Source of the DNA: Cryptomeria japonica
Taxonomy: Eukaryota; Streptophyta; Pinopsida; Cupressales; Cupressaceae
Reading direction: 5' to 3'
Length of the DNA: 64,000 nucleotides
NCBI RefSeq assembly: GCF_030272615.1
Contig: NC_081406.1
Span: 397,006,439 to 397,070,438, forward strand
The notes beneath the pieces are model-generated. The model made no database searches, was not told where the DNA came from, and was given only the letters and a program-made list of their open reading frames with translations. Position 1 is the first letter of the stretch, and each line of letters starts with the position of its first letter. The translations under genes were made by a program, and so were the position numbers. Of this stretch, positions 48,446 to 59,150 are shown piece after piece.

Positions 48446-49603
48446 ATGGAGCTAGGAGGAACAGTAAGCGGCAATGGGAGAACTCAAAATTCAAATTCTC
48501 TGAAAGGCGGGAACTCTGGTTCCAATGGTGGGAGCGGCCAGAACGAAGTTGCTAGTCCTATGGGAGAGAAGGACAAGCCTTCGGATATTCTGAAGGCTGC
48601 TGACATTCCACAATCTGATGGTACTCTACCAGAGAAGAAAGTTGGTTCTGGGTTTTCGGGGGAGGGGTCTAGTGGGGGTTCCAGCCCACGTAAAGTGCCC
48701 TTGGAGAACGGAAAAGAATCTAGAAAATGGTCATCCCTTTTTGGAACAAAACCATCTGGTAAATCCTCTTTACCTCCTATCAAGAATATATTTGATCCAA
48801 TTGGTGGAAAATTCACTATCTCTATCCCTGATTTGGTTCTGGATCATAATATAAACAACATGTCGAACTCTCTGGTAGGCAAATTTATGGGTTCCCGCCC
48901 AAACATCAAAGTTGTTAGGGTTTACGTCAAACGGAAATGGGCTCTGAAGGGTAACATTGAAATCTCGGCATTGCCTAAAGGCCTCCTTTCTTTTACTTTC
49001 TTGTGTGAAGAAGATAAATTAAGGATACTTTGTGGTAGTCCTTGGATGGTAGAAAGGACAGCCTTGGTCCTTCAGAAATGGCATCCGAATCTGAATATGA
49101 ATGACTCTCTTTTGGCACAAGTTCCAGTTTGGGTAAAGTTACCAGGACTGCCTCTTGAATATTGGGCAAAAAGTATCTTCTTAGGAATAGCAAGTTCCTC
49201 TGGTGAACTCCTCTCGATAGACCCAGTCACAGCATCTAAAAGGAGACTCACTCATGCTAGGTTTTGTGTAGGGATAGCTCATGATGCAGATATGCCGGAA
49301 CAGATAGATATAGTTTCAAAGTTGGGGACATGAAAACAACAAATAGAATATGAATCTATCCCCTTTGCCTGCTTTCATTGTAAGAAAGTAGGCCACTGGG
49401 CAAAATCTTATCCTATCAAGCCTAAAGGAGAGCTCAAGCAGACTAAACCCCTGGGTGAAAGTAAAAAGGTTCCAGAAAAAAAGGTTTGGCAAGTTAAAAA
49501 CTCAAAAAATAAGGAAGCTGACATTGTTGACAACAACTATTTTGAACCCTTGGGGGAAAATAAGGAAGTGGTCTCCTCAACGTCCATTCCAATACAGGAA
49601 GTG
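48446..49603 (+). pseudogene. LINE-2 ORF1 (DUF4283 gag with zinc knuckle)
   Basis: A second L1-type LINE, plus strand. The Gly/Ser-rich N-terminus is followed by the DUF4283 domain: IPDLVLDHNIN, LVGKFMGSRPNI, WALKGNIEISALP, CEEDKLRILCGSPWMVE, VPVWVKLPGLPLEYW. A zinc knuckle CFHCKKVGHWAKSY comes near 49373-49414, whose last Cys is Tyr. ORF1 proteins bind LINE RNA. One stop (TGA, about 49331) interrupts the frame; the last stop overlaps the E LTR. The sequence ends exactly where E begins at 49602, so the endonuclease and polymerase should lie to the right of E. Confidence 0.9.
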
Positions 49604-50987
49604 TAGTCACACAAATCTGTCCAGCTTAATTAAATAAATATTCACTATTTATTTGATTAAAAATGCACTAGCCACTAGTTAATTAGATTAATATTTAATT
49701 AATTCATCCCCAAACATTCTTCTATTAATTAAATAAATTATTCAATTTATTTTAATTAATTCATTAAATCAAATTCAAATCAATTAAATAAATAAAATCT
49801 ATTTATTTAATAAAATCCCCTTTTCCTCTTTTAAATAAATTAAATAAAACATTTATTTAAATCATTACCCCCCCCACTTGCATTTTCCTACAAATGCAAC
49901 TTGCACACATTTATTGAAATAAATGAATTTTTATTTTAATAAAATCCTATTTTCCCTCACCCACCAAATCCACTTGCAAAATCTAATCCCCTTCTAGATT
50001 CTTCTAACCCCTTCCTAATTAACCTAATCCATCCCCTAATTATTGTCACATTCCTAAGCAAAATGGAGTCACTTCTCAAAGACTTCAAAAGTCTTTGAAA
50101 AGCATTTAATGCTTTGTGTGTTCAACAAATTAACCCCCAAAGTCTTCAAAGACCACTAATGGTTCTTACATGACCATTTATAGCTCTTACATAACCATTT
50201 ATGGTTATTTCAAACTTGTCCCCCCAAACATTTATTGTTTTGACCATATTCATCCATTTCACATTTGCACAAGAGTTTATCCATTGGATAAAAGCTTTAT
50301 TCTTTGAATAAAGAGTTTATTCATTCAACTAACCTTGACTTTAACTCCCAAGGTCATATCAAGCATTTAATGCTTATTCCCTCTCCTCTCAACCTATCTC
50401 ACATTGACACTTGTCATCCTGGGATTGGGTTGAAAGCCCTCACATGGATTTGAAATCATTCAATCCTGACCCTTGTTGAGATTACTCAATCTCAACCATC
50501 CATTGCTCCATTTTTCCTATAAATAGAGCCCATTTCTTCATACTCCAGATCCTGAAAACTTGTATTCATTGAAGCTATAGGCATTTTAAGAGAGCATTTT
50601 AGCATAATTAATTAATATCTTGTCATTTTAGATAAAATCAACCATTTTAGTATCAATAGCTTAATATTAGCTTCTTTATTTACATTTAGAGCAATATTTC
50701 AATCTCAAACCTCCATAAGCATCCATAGTGCAAAAAGCTGCTGAGAGCTACACTATTTTGGAACTTGGAGAGGAGAGGAACAAGGGAGAAGGAGCTAAGA
50801 GCATGCTAAGAGGCATTTGGAGATGCCTCATTATCTTTATTTCATTAGTTAGATATATTAGCATGATTTTAGTGTCTCTCTTGATATGTCTGTTTAGATT
50901 AGTTTTTGATTGAATAACACTAACGATTTTCTTGTGTGTCTTGTGTTGTTTATCTTAGACTAACCTTGTCCATTATGCAGGGCATCA
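49602..50987 (+). repeat. Element E 5' LTR
   Basis: Starts TGTAGTCACAC and ends near ...GGGCATCA, about 1,386 bp; the exact end is 50984 or 50987. AT-rich TTAAATAAATA blocks fill the first 250 bases, then C-rich sequence, then a TATA box at 50518. The start resembles that of the M LTR. A small open frame at 50728-50913 lies downstream of the TATA box and is not called. Confidence 0.85.
50518..50525 (+). promoter_or_regulatory. TATA box in E 5' LTR
   Basis: TATAAATA within CCTATAAATAGAGCC, a strong plant-type core promoter context; RNA would start about 30 bases downstream. Confidence 0.7.
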
Positions 50988-50989
50988 TT

Positions 50990-51012
50990 TGGTGAACCCG
51001 ACGTGAATCGAA
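50990..51012 (+). promoter_or_regulatory. Element E primer-binding site, tRNA-Trp type
   Basis: Starts TGGTGAACCCGACGTGAA and stays complementary to the 3' end of plant tRNA-Trp (CCA anticodon), CCA tail included, for 23 bases as I recall that tRNA. It begins 2-5 bases after the LTR end, the position of a minus-strand primer site. Confidence 0.8.
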
Positions 51013-53030
51013 ACACCAAAAATATCATTTAAAAAAAAAAAAACTAACATGTTTGATTGTTGAAAGTGTCACACAGGTTGTGCTTTGGTGCTATTGAACT
51101 CGTTCTAGCGCTATCGACACTTATGCTTTTAGCACTATTGTTCTTACAATAGCGCTATTGTTTCAAGTTCAGCGCTTTTGGTACTGTTTTGGCGCTTTTG
51201 ATGTTGTTTTGGCGCTATTAACCCTTTTCAGCACTTTTGCCTCTTTGTCTTTCCCCTTCTTTCAGTGCTTTTGCATTAAATAGCGCTTCTGTTCAAACAC
51301 AGACTAGTGCTATTGTAACAGAATGTCGTAAAAATCACCTTGTAACCAAAAAAATGAAAAAATTTTAGGCTTGTGGAAGCCCCCCTTGGACATAGATTTT
51401 ACTAACCACTTGTTGTTTATGCAGGTTTAAAATTCACCATTAAAAATCACAAATTTTCTTTTAGTGCTTTAAAAACCTTGAACAAACAAACTTTTATTGC
51501 TTTCTAGTTAGGGTCACTCATCTTTTGGTGTATTAAAAATTGAACAAAACAAACTTTATTTCTTGCAAGTTAGGAAACAAACTTCGTTTTGGTGCTTAAA
51601 ATCAACAAAACAAAATTTATTTTCTTGCATCAACTTAAAGAAATTTACAACCAACACTTTGTTTTGGGCAAATCTAAAAAGAACAAGCCATTTTTCATTC
51701 AAAAGCTCAAAAACAATTTTACTTCAAGCAAAACGTGCTTTTTGTTAAGTTGACCAGGATTTCATTTTTCCTAGTTTATAAAACATATTGCCTTTGAAAG
51801 TTAAAAATAACATCATGATTGTTAGAGAAACATCTCCAAATAGTTAGACCACATTGCGATAATGGATTAAAAAGAACAAAGTGTTTTTCATGTTTGGCAT
51901 GCTTGTGCAAAAGGTCGGTCGAGTGGTCCCACTTCTAACACACACTATCCTCTCCCTTGGCTTTCGTGGTCCTAGGTGCAAGAGAAAAGTGTTAGTAACA
52001 CTCAAAATTTTATCTTTTTAAAAGAGGCCTGCCAAGGGATTGATACTCTTGGGAATGACCTCGAGCAGTAAATCCTTCGAGCCGCTATAGAAATCAGGTG
52101 AGAGCGAAAGCTTTAGCCTTGGGTATAGCTGTTCCTACAGTATAACAGGCCGAAAGGACAAATGGGCCCCACCACCAGTTACAAGGCTCTTAAGTGAGTC
52201 ACTGTAGAATGAACTTATGTCCAAAAACATCGAACATGACTAAACACCTTTAAGTAGTATCCCACTCGTTCTATTGATTGAGGATATTTGCGATATAATT
52301 TAGTGCAAGAGCATAGATGGTTTTTCTCCCAAGATACTCACCATACATATTTCCTTGAGTAGAAACATAGCTTTTTGAAAAGTCACTTGTGGCTTGATAA
52401 AAGTGGTGACTCCCCCATCATAGGGATCATCTATTTGTTATGCTCATGCAGGACTTAGTATATCACATCCTTACCTACCACAGTGGGATTCATAAGGTAT
52501 GTAGTACCAAAGTCGAAGAAATATCAAGATGTGGGCTAAATTTATCACAATTGGCCATTTGACCTTAGGGATAAAAAGTGTTTGAAGTGTGTTCATTTTA
52601 AAGACCAAGTGCAAATTGAGCCGACTTCAGGCTTTGGAAATACACCTTAAAATACATCTAAAGGAAGGGTCATATACAAGTCCAAGGATTGGGTTGATCT
52701 AGACCCATACTCATTTGTGCCTTTGGGGGCAACATTCTTGTGTTTGTGTGCTTGCTTTGTTTTCTTGTCAAAGAAACATCAAATCGGAAAATCAATCCCA
52801 AAAACAAAGTATTCATCCAACATCTTACAAAAACAACCAAACACATCAAAAACAAAGTGCAAACAACGAAGAGTCAAAACTTTATGACCATTCTTCACAT
52901 CTTGTGAAAGAAGAAGTGTCATCAAAATATCAACTTGAAAAGAAGACCATTAAGCTCAAAGGCTTTGATCAAAAGGAGGAAATTCTTCTATATAAATAGA
53001 TAAATCTTTGTCTCCCATAGAGTTTTTCTG
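51013..53030 (+). other. Element E 5' leader with AGCGCTTTTG motif array
   Basis: Between 51075 and 51320 about ten words of the type AGCGCTATTG/AGCGCTTTTG occur at uneven spacing. A block at 52018-52070 (AGAGGCCTGCC, GGGAATGACCTCGAG) recurs in the B and M leaders. At 52930-52995 the sequence encodes LEKKTIKLKGFDQKEEILL, matched by B just upstream of its upstream frame, but in a frame ending at 52999. Other open frames (51563-51748, 52715-52925) are not recognised. Confidence 0.6.
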
Positions 53031-53036
53031 TGTCAC

Positions 53037-53267
53037 ATGCGCCTCTACCTTCAAGGCAAAACAAACGAATTTGATTCAGAATCATTGAACCGCAGAGCTT
53101 TTATGCAATATAGAGCTCTGAGTTATCACAAAAACCAAGGAGATAAGATTAATCCCAACTTTTTCCCAAACGTCTATATCACATACAACACAGCTCGAGA
53201 AATACCACCAACACCTGAAAGGGAAGAGGTAGAGTTTGTCCCATTTATAACACAAAGCTTTTATTGA
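53037..53267 (+). pseudogene. Element E upstream frame (ORF1-like)
   Basis: 76 codons, opening MRLYLQGKTNEFDSESL, then RAFMQYRALSYHKNQGDKIN, FFPNVYITY and a Pro/Glu-rich end. The B counterpart is at 15690-15850. It lies 450 bases before gag. The preceding LEKKT...EEIL segment is in another frame, so an original, longer ORF probably has a frameshift between 52999 and 53037. Tat-type Ogre elements are known to carry an extra ORF before gag; whether this is that protein is open. 53268-53715 shows no further gene. Confidence 0.55.
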
Positions 53268-53715
53268 AGTTAAAAACATTTTCATCCATTATCTTACTCA
53301 TACATCATCACTTCATCATCAATCCGTTCCAACTCTCAAAATATTAAGAGGTTCTTGCTCCAAGTTCTCTTTTTAGATATTGCTTGAATCAAATGCATCA
53401 CATCACTTTTTAGATTGTTTCTACATCTAGGATAAGCTCATCCTAAGAGACACATCTACACAGGTTAAAACTAGTTCATGAGTGAATCCTCTCATTACAG
53501 GTAGTTAAATCTATAACACATCTCAGATTTCTCTACACCTTATCACATCCAACCTTATCAAAACAAGCAAGCAATTCAAAGATGGAATTTTGGTTACATC
53601 TACCTTAAAAGTGCTAGAGATCCACATGCAACACAATTCACCAACCATCAATCTCTCATTTCATCAAAAACTCATCATCATTTTCACACAACTTCAACAA
53701 AAGCTTGCAAGCAAA

Positions 53716-54966
53716 ATGGCCCAAACCCGATCACAATCAAGGCAACGAGAAATAGAAATGGAAGAAGAAGAAGAAGAAAATCTCAATGAATTTCAAGATG
53801 CACTTGGAGGAAATGCGAATGATGAAAACCCAAGTACTCCTACTCCTGCAACAATAGAAAGGGCTTAGCATAACCCTCTCTTTAACAGACTATTTGACGA
53901 AATACTCAGGAGCAATGCGGATGCTCACTTCTTAAAACTCGCTCAAGAAGGAGCCAAACTCCCCTCTGACTTTGATCTTGCCCAATTAAGACAAGCATCA
54001 AAAAGACAAAGTCACCATGAAGAGGAAAGAGGTAGAGATCCCATCAGATATAACATTCCTCGAGGTAACCCACCACCTCCTCCTCCAAACGAAATGGAGA
54101 TGTTGTGGCAACAAGTCGAGAATCTCGCCCAACAACTTCATAGTGGTGTCAAGACTAACCAATTCTCACTCAATGACATCTGTCCCTATCCTTTTGATAG
54201 GAATATTTATATGCCACCCTTTCCACGAGGATTCGAAACACCCAAATTCGAAAAATATAGAGGAAAGGGAGATCCCCGTGATCATGTCAGAGAATTTCAT
54301 TCCGCTTGTCTCGAAGTGGCATATGAAGACACATACCTAATGCGCCTTTTTCCCCAAAGCTTGGGAGGAACAACCACATCATGGTTTTCCTGACTACCAG
54401 GTGGCATTAGAACATTTGAGGAACTCATCCAAAAGTTCCTAGCTCATTACTCTCATAACATTGAACGCGACATCACCATGGCTGATCTGTGCAACACTAA
54501 ACAAAAACCAGGTGAACTATTCTTAGTATTCCTACAACGATGGCGTCAAATGTCTAGCAGACATTCTCTTCAGTTACCTGAACGAGAACTAGTGGAAATA
54601 TTCATTTCCAACTTAAACGAAGAAATGGAATTTCACCTGGATGTCAAAGACACAGACTCTTTTAATGATATGATCACCAAGGGTTTGAAATGTGAAAGGG
54701 CACTTATCAAGAAAGGACTCATCAAAATCTTTAATGAACCAAAAGATGGTCCTCGCCCGCGCTTCAATAGCGATAAACCAAGATTCTGGAATAAAAACAA
54801 GAATATCATCAACGATGGGGTTGTGGATGCCAAGACTATACAAAATGCACAACCTATGGTTTGGTTTGCAGGACAAAATCCTCCACCTCAAAATAGCACA
54901 AATGTTCCTTCCAATCAAGGTCGCATCACATCTCATGATGAACCAAGACCTTGTCAGCAAAAATAG
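53716..54966 (+). pseudogene. Element E gag
   Basis: The start ATG at 53716 (MAQTRSQSRQREIEM) leads to a Glu run, then FNRLFDEIL, KLPSDFDLAQL, the Pro-rich GNPPPPPPNEMEML, LNDICPYPFDRN, FEKYRGKGDPRDHVREF, YLMRLFPQSLGG, SWFS-LPGGI, FLQRWRQMSS and DSFNDMITKGLKCERAL. These are the retrotransposon gag capsid modules. Stops: TAG at 53866, TGA at 54391 (Arg in B), TAG at 54964. Two fit single C-to-T changes from CAG and CGA. Confidence 0.9.
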
Positions 54967-55480
54967 AAACGCACATACACTCCCTTAGGGGAACCCATTG
55001 AAACAGTATTGCGACAACTCATTTCTCAAAATTTGGTCAGTCTACCTAAACTATCAAACTATGAGCCTCAGGTCAAACCTGCATGGTGGAGAGATACTGA
55101 ACACTGTGATTTCCACCAAGGAAGAGGACACAAGACAAGTAATTGTCACCGATTAAAAGATCTTATTCAGGATCTTATTGACTGAGGAGAAATTGAAATT
55201 GAAGGACATGACCCAAAAACAACCAATAATGATCATCTAATGTTCAAAAATCCACTTCCATCACAAGATCAAAGGGGTCCTTCTACTTCTAGGCGAGGCA
55301 CTGATACCACTGATTATACACAGGCTACATATAATTACACTGTAAATCACCTGTATGATGCCAATGAACAAGTTGCAACTATAACCTTCAAATATCCCAA
55401 CTCAAATTGCAATATTGTTACACATTGCGGCAAAGTTACCATAAAGGCAGCTCCACAAGGCACCACCTCCATCCCAAAGT
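54967..55480 (+). pseudogene. Element E gag C-terminus with zinc knuckle
   Basis: In the gag frame: YTPLGEPIETVLRQLI, NYEPQVKPAWWRD, then CDFHQGRGHKTSNC at about 55104-55145 (Cys-x2-His-x4-GH-x4-Cys variant), RLKDLIQDLID, and a TGA where B has an Asn-Arg pair. A spacer with Asn/Thr follows. The frame ends at a TAG (55480) in KQYNLVEQ, where Gln is expected. Confidence 0.85.
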
Positions 55481-55482
55481 AG

Positions 55483-56480
55483 TACAATCTTGTGGAACAA
55501 TTAGACAAAACACCTGTGCTTATATCCATTTTAGAGCTATTGTGCCTATCGCCCTCTCATAAAACTATCTTGGATCAAGCACTCCAAGAGGCGTCAGTCC
55601 CTGCAAATCTGAATACAGACCAATTTCAAGCCATGGTTGGAAGTCTAAAGTCATCACCTTGTCTCACTTTTTCTGAAAGTGACAACTCTTCCTTCCAGCA
55701 ACCTCATAATGCTTCACTACACATTGAAGGCTTTATCAACCAGCATAGGATCAAATGAGTCTTAATAGATAATGGAGTAGGCCTGAATATTTGTACACTA
55801 CAGTTGGTCACGGCATTAGGATATGCAGTAGAATCAGTGGATCCTCATAAGAAGATCACAATCAAAGCCTATGACGATGTAGAGCATTCATCCAAAGGAG
55901 CTGTGGTACTACCAATCCGAGTGGGCCCTGTGGTAAAGCACATCATTTGTCAGGTTCTGGACCTTCCTCTGCCATACAATCTATTGTTAGGAAGACCTTG
56001 GATACATGCCATGCAAGCCGTTCCATCTACCTACCATCAATGTATCAAGTTCCCACATAATGGTGTAGAGATCACAATCCTGGGCGATGCCAATCCCTTT
56101 GCGTATTGCCATAATATCAGCCATCAACCAGAGATTACCGTTCCTAATAATAGAGAAGCCATTTCCTCCACATCATATATAAGTCCCGCCTCTCTTACCA
56201 GTTCAAACACCACTATACCCAAGCAAGAAAAGCTTAAGATGAGGATAGTAGAGGAAGGTCTTGGGGAATACAACTTGAGTCAACTCTTTTATGTGGGACA
56301 AATGCACATTTCTCCTAGAACACATGGTAAACCACAACAGGTACTCCAACAACCACTAGTCATGCCAGCATGTGCTTTGACGCCTTTCATCCTTGGAAAG
56401 AGTCAAGAAGAAGAAACCCAAGATGAGGACTTAGCGGACTGGATCTATAAAGATCCCATCACCACTGATCTACCGCAAGT
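55483..56480 (+). pseudogene. Element E aspartic protease
   Basis: After YNLVEQLDKTPVLISIL, a TGA at about 55756 replaces the Cys codon that B has before VLID. The active site is VLIDNGVGLNIC (Asp-Asn-Gly at 55768-55776), followed by ITIKAYDDVEHSS, LGRPWIHAMQAVPSTYHQ and the spacer YNLSQLFYVGQMH. DNG instead of DSG/DTG is unusual; B has DSG. Confidence 0.8.
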
Positions 56481-56640
56481 TAAACTTCCTATGGATCAGT
56501 ATGGCAAGGGTCTCCTCATTATACAAAGAATGGGGTATGATGGTCAGAGTGCTTTGGGATATTGCAAACAAGGATGACATGAACCTCTGCTACCGGAATT
56601 AAAGCCCAAAGGTAATACAGGCCTAGGCTTTGAAAAAGAG
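56481..56640 (+). pseudogene. Element E G-patch domain
   Basis: GKGLLIIQRMGYDGQSALGY, a TGA at 56575, EPLLPEL and NTGLGF: the spacing of conserved Gly and aromatic residues is that of a G-patch (about 45 residues). It lies at the C-terminal side of the protease, as in type D retroviruses, and in B at about 18718-18858. Probable role: binding RNA or RNA-processing helicases; not shown for plant elements here. Confidence 0.7.
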
Positions 56641-57720
56641 ATCTTTCCTAAATTAAAAATCAAAGGAAAACCCAACAAAACATTTTGTCCGCCTACGGCA
56701 AAAAGGACACCTTTTATTATCAAAGCAGCATCAAGCACCATCCCAACTACCCCACCGAGGCTCAAAACCCCAACACAACCATCACTAATGCCACTCATTC
56801 CACCAAACGAACCTGTAATCTCATCAGCAGCAACTGTATCAGAACCCGCAGTAGCATCTATAGCACCAGCAGTTCCAGCAGAAGCAACTGAGTCAATATT
56901 ACCGATACTCCCAGTACCATATTCTTTTATTCCCATCAATCTTCCTGTAGCACCGATCACTACAAAGGTACATCAACCAATCACACCTGTAGTATTTAAC
57001 TCAAAGGACATCCCAGTATGGTATAATAATCGGATGCTGGAAAGTGACTCAGAGACCGACTCACATGAGTGGGAATTTGATTCTGTACAGCTTAACACTT
57101 CAGATGAGGAAGACACATCACCACCTCCACCACGCAAAGACATCCTTGTTTACGGAGAAGCATAGATAAAGACCACTTGGGTTCCTGAGCTGGAAACACC
57201 TTCCACAGACCCTACGTCTCATCCTACACCTGATTCTGATAGGGAGAGTACCATTAACGACCTTCACCATAACATCTTAACCCTCACTGATACATCTAAC
57301 ACACTTAACCTAATCGACAAAATAATGCCCATTATCCACCCTGAACTCATCGAATGGAACCAACCTAATCCCCCATGTCTTGACCTCTTCCAAAACGATG
57401 AGGCCATCATTGACTTTTTGGAATTAAGGGATAACCTGCCAAGTGGGGATCACAAAGCTGGATTCTCCATAGAACTAAATAGTGCAGCATACTTCGGGGA
57501 GGATACCAAACCTTTTAGTTGCAAAAATATAACAAAAAAACATGGATCCTCCAGTGAAAACCACACTGTGGAACTGTTTGATCCAACAAAAGTAAAAAGA
57601 AAGAGCGTATCCAATGGTGAAAACCTCTCTGAGGCGCCTGAGGATGAAGGGTTTGACATTCTCCCTACTAATGCACAATAGGAATGATCAATGATTCTCA
57701 TCGAGGAAACCAAAGAATAC
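56641..57720 (+). pseudogene. Element E Pro/Ala-rich and acidic linker before polymerase
   Basis: In the gag frame: a Pro/Thr/Ala-rich stretch (56690-56960), then LESDSETDSHEWEFD, DEEDTSPPPPRKD, a TAG at 57163, MPIIHPELIEWNQ, LDLFQNDEAIIDFLEL, KSVSNGENLSEAPED and stops at 57679 and 57685. The acidic box and HPELIEW motif are conserved in B, so the linker is under some constraint. No enzyme is recognised. A one-base shift at about 57730 moves the reading to the polymerase frame. Confidence 0.7.
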
Positions 57721-57721
57721 A

Positions 57722-58768
57722 ATGTGGGGACTCCTGAAAAATCCTCACCTCATACATTTGGCATCTCTTCTCACTCCAGAGGAACAGCCTAAGTTTATAG
57801 AGTTCTTCCAGAAGCGTCAGATCAACTTTGCATGGTCATATGCAGACATGCCTGGGCTTGATTCTGATTTAGTCATGCATCACCTCACCATCGCCGAAGG
57901 AGCCAAACCTGTCAAGCAGAAGCTTCGTAAGATGCATCCTCAAATTGCAGTGCTAGTCAAAACAAAACTCAAGAAACTCCTAGATGTTGGTTTCATTAGA
58001 CCAATTGATTATGCAAAATGGATCTCCAATATTGTGCCTATCGGCAAACCAAAAGGGGGCATCCACATTTGTACTGACTTCAGAGATCTGAATAAGGCCT
58101 GTCCTAAGGATGACTTCCCCCTTCCAAATATCGACATCATAGTGGATCTAACAGCAGGACATGCCATGCTTTCACTCATGGATGGCTTTTCAAGATACAA
58201 TCAGATAAAGATCGCACTAGAAGATCAACATAAGACAACCTTCACCTGTCCATGGGGCACATATTGCTGGAATGTAATGCCTTTCGGTCTCAAGAATGCA
58301 GGAGCAACTTATCAAAGAGAAATGACCACCATCTTCCATGACATGATGCATACTATGATGGAAGATTATGTTGATGACTTACTAGCAAAATCACACACCA
58401 GAGAAGGGCATCTCCACATCTTAGAGAAAATATTTGATAGACTGGAACAATACCATGTTCGACTCAACCCAAAGAAATGTGTCTTTGGAGTAACCTCTGG
58501 GAAGCTTCTAGGATACATTGTCTCAAGCAAAGGTATTGAGGTCGACCCAGCAAAGGTAAAAGCAATCATGGATATGCCACCACCAAAGACTATCAGTCAG
58601 CTAAGGACATTACAAGGACGGCTTCAATCCATCCGAAGATTCATTGCACAATTGGCTGATAAGTGTCACCCATTTACACATCTTCTACACAAGAACATCC
58701 ACTTTCAGTGGGATGTCTGATGCTAGCAAGCATTTCAGACACTTAAAGACTATCTCATAAATCCACCA
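57722..58768 (+). pseudogene. Element E reverse transcriptase
   Basis: HLASLLTPEEQPKFIEFFQ, KQKLRKMHPQIAVLV, DVGFIRPIDYAKWISN, CTDFRDLNKACPKDDFPLP, LMDGFSRYNQIKIA, WNVMPFGLKNAGATYQREM, YVDD (58367-58378, intact) and LNPKKCVFGVTSGKLLGYIV. It ends in LQGRLQSIRRFIAQ and a TGA at 58718 (Arg or Gly codon expected). Apart from this the polymerase is open for 332 codons. Confidence 0.95.
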
Positions 58769-59150
58769 TTGCTGATGCCACCAGATCCAAGTAAACCGTT
58801 GTTACTCTATATCTCAGCAACAAGTACAGCCTTGGGTGTACTACTGGCACAACATAATACAGAAGGAAAAGAGTGTGTTGTTTACAACATCTCTCGCACA
58901 CTGGTGGGCTATGAACTCAATTACATGCCTATTGAGCGAGCTTGCCTAGTAGTAATCTTAGCAGCCACTAAACTGTGGCACTATCTGTTAACACACAAAG
59001 TACAACTCATTGCAAAGATTGATCCACTCAAGTATTTACTTAGCAAAGTAGCATTGACAGGTCGCTTGGCCAAATGGGTGATGATTCTAAGTGAATTTGA
59101 CATCGAGTATGTAGACCGTAAAGCTATCAAAGGGTAGGTTATTGCAGATC
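58769..59150 (+). pseudogene. Element E first RNase H (catalytic Asp lost)
   Basis: LLLYISATSTALGVLLA has Ser where gypsy RNase H has its first Asp; ECVVYNISRTLVGYELNY, HYLLTHKVQL and GRLAKWVMILSEFDIEYVDR follow. A TAG at 59135 stands for Gln (B has KGQVIAD). Loss of the Asp is shared with B. Confidence 0.85.

Noticed and set aside
50990-51012. Possible tRNA gene fragment
   Set aside because: Only the complement of a tRNA 3' end is present, directly after an LTR; no D or anticodon arm. It is a primer-binding site.
56544-56960. 138-codon antisense frame opposite the E linker
   Set aside because: Mirror of the Pro/Ala/Thr-rich linker, giving Gly/Ala-rich sequence. The sense frame is conserved with B; the antisense frame is not.
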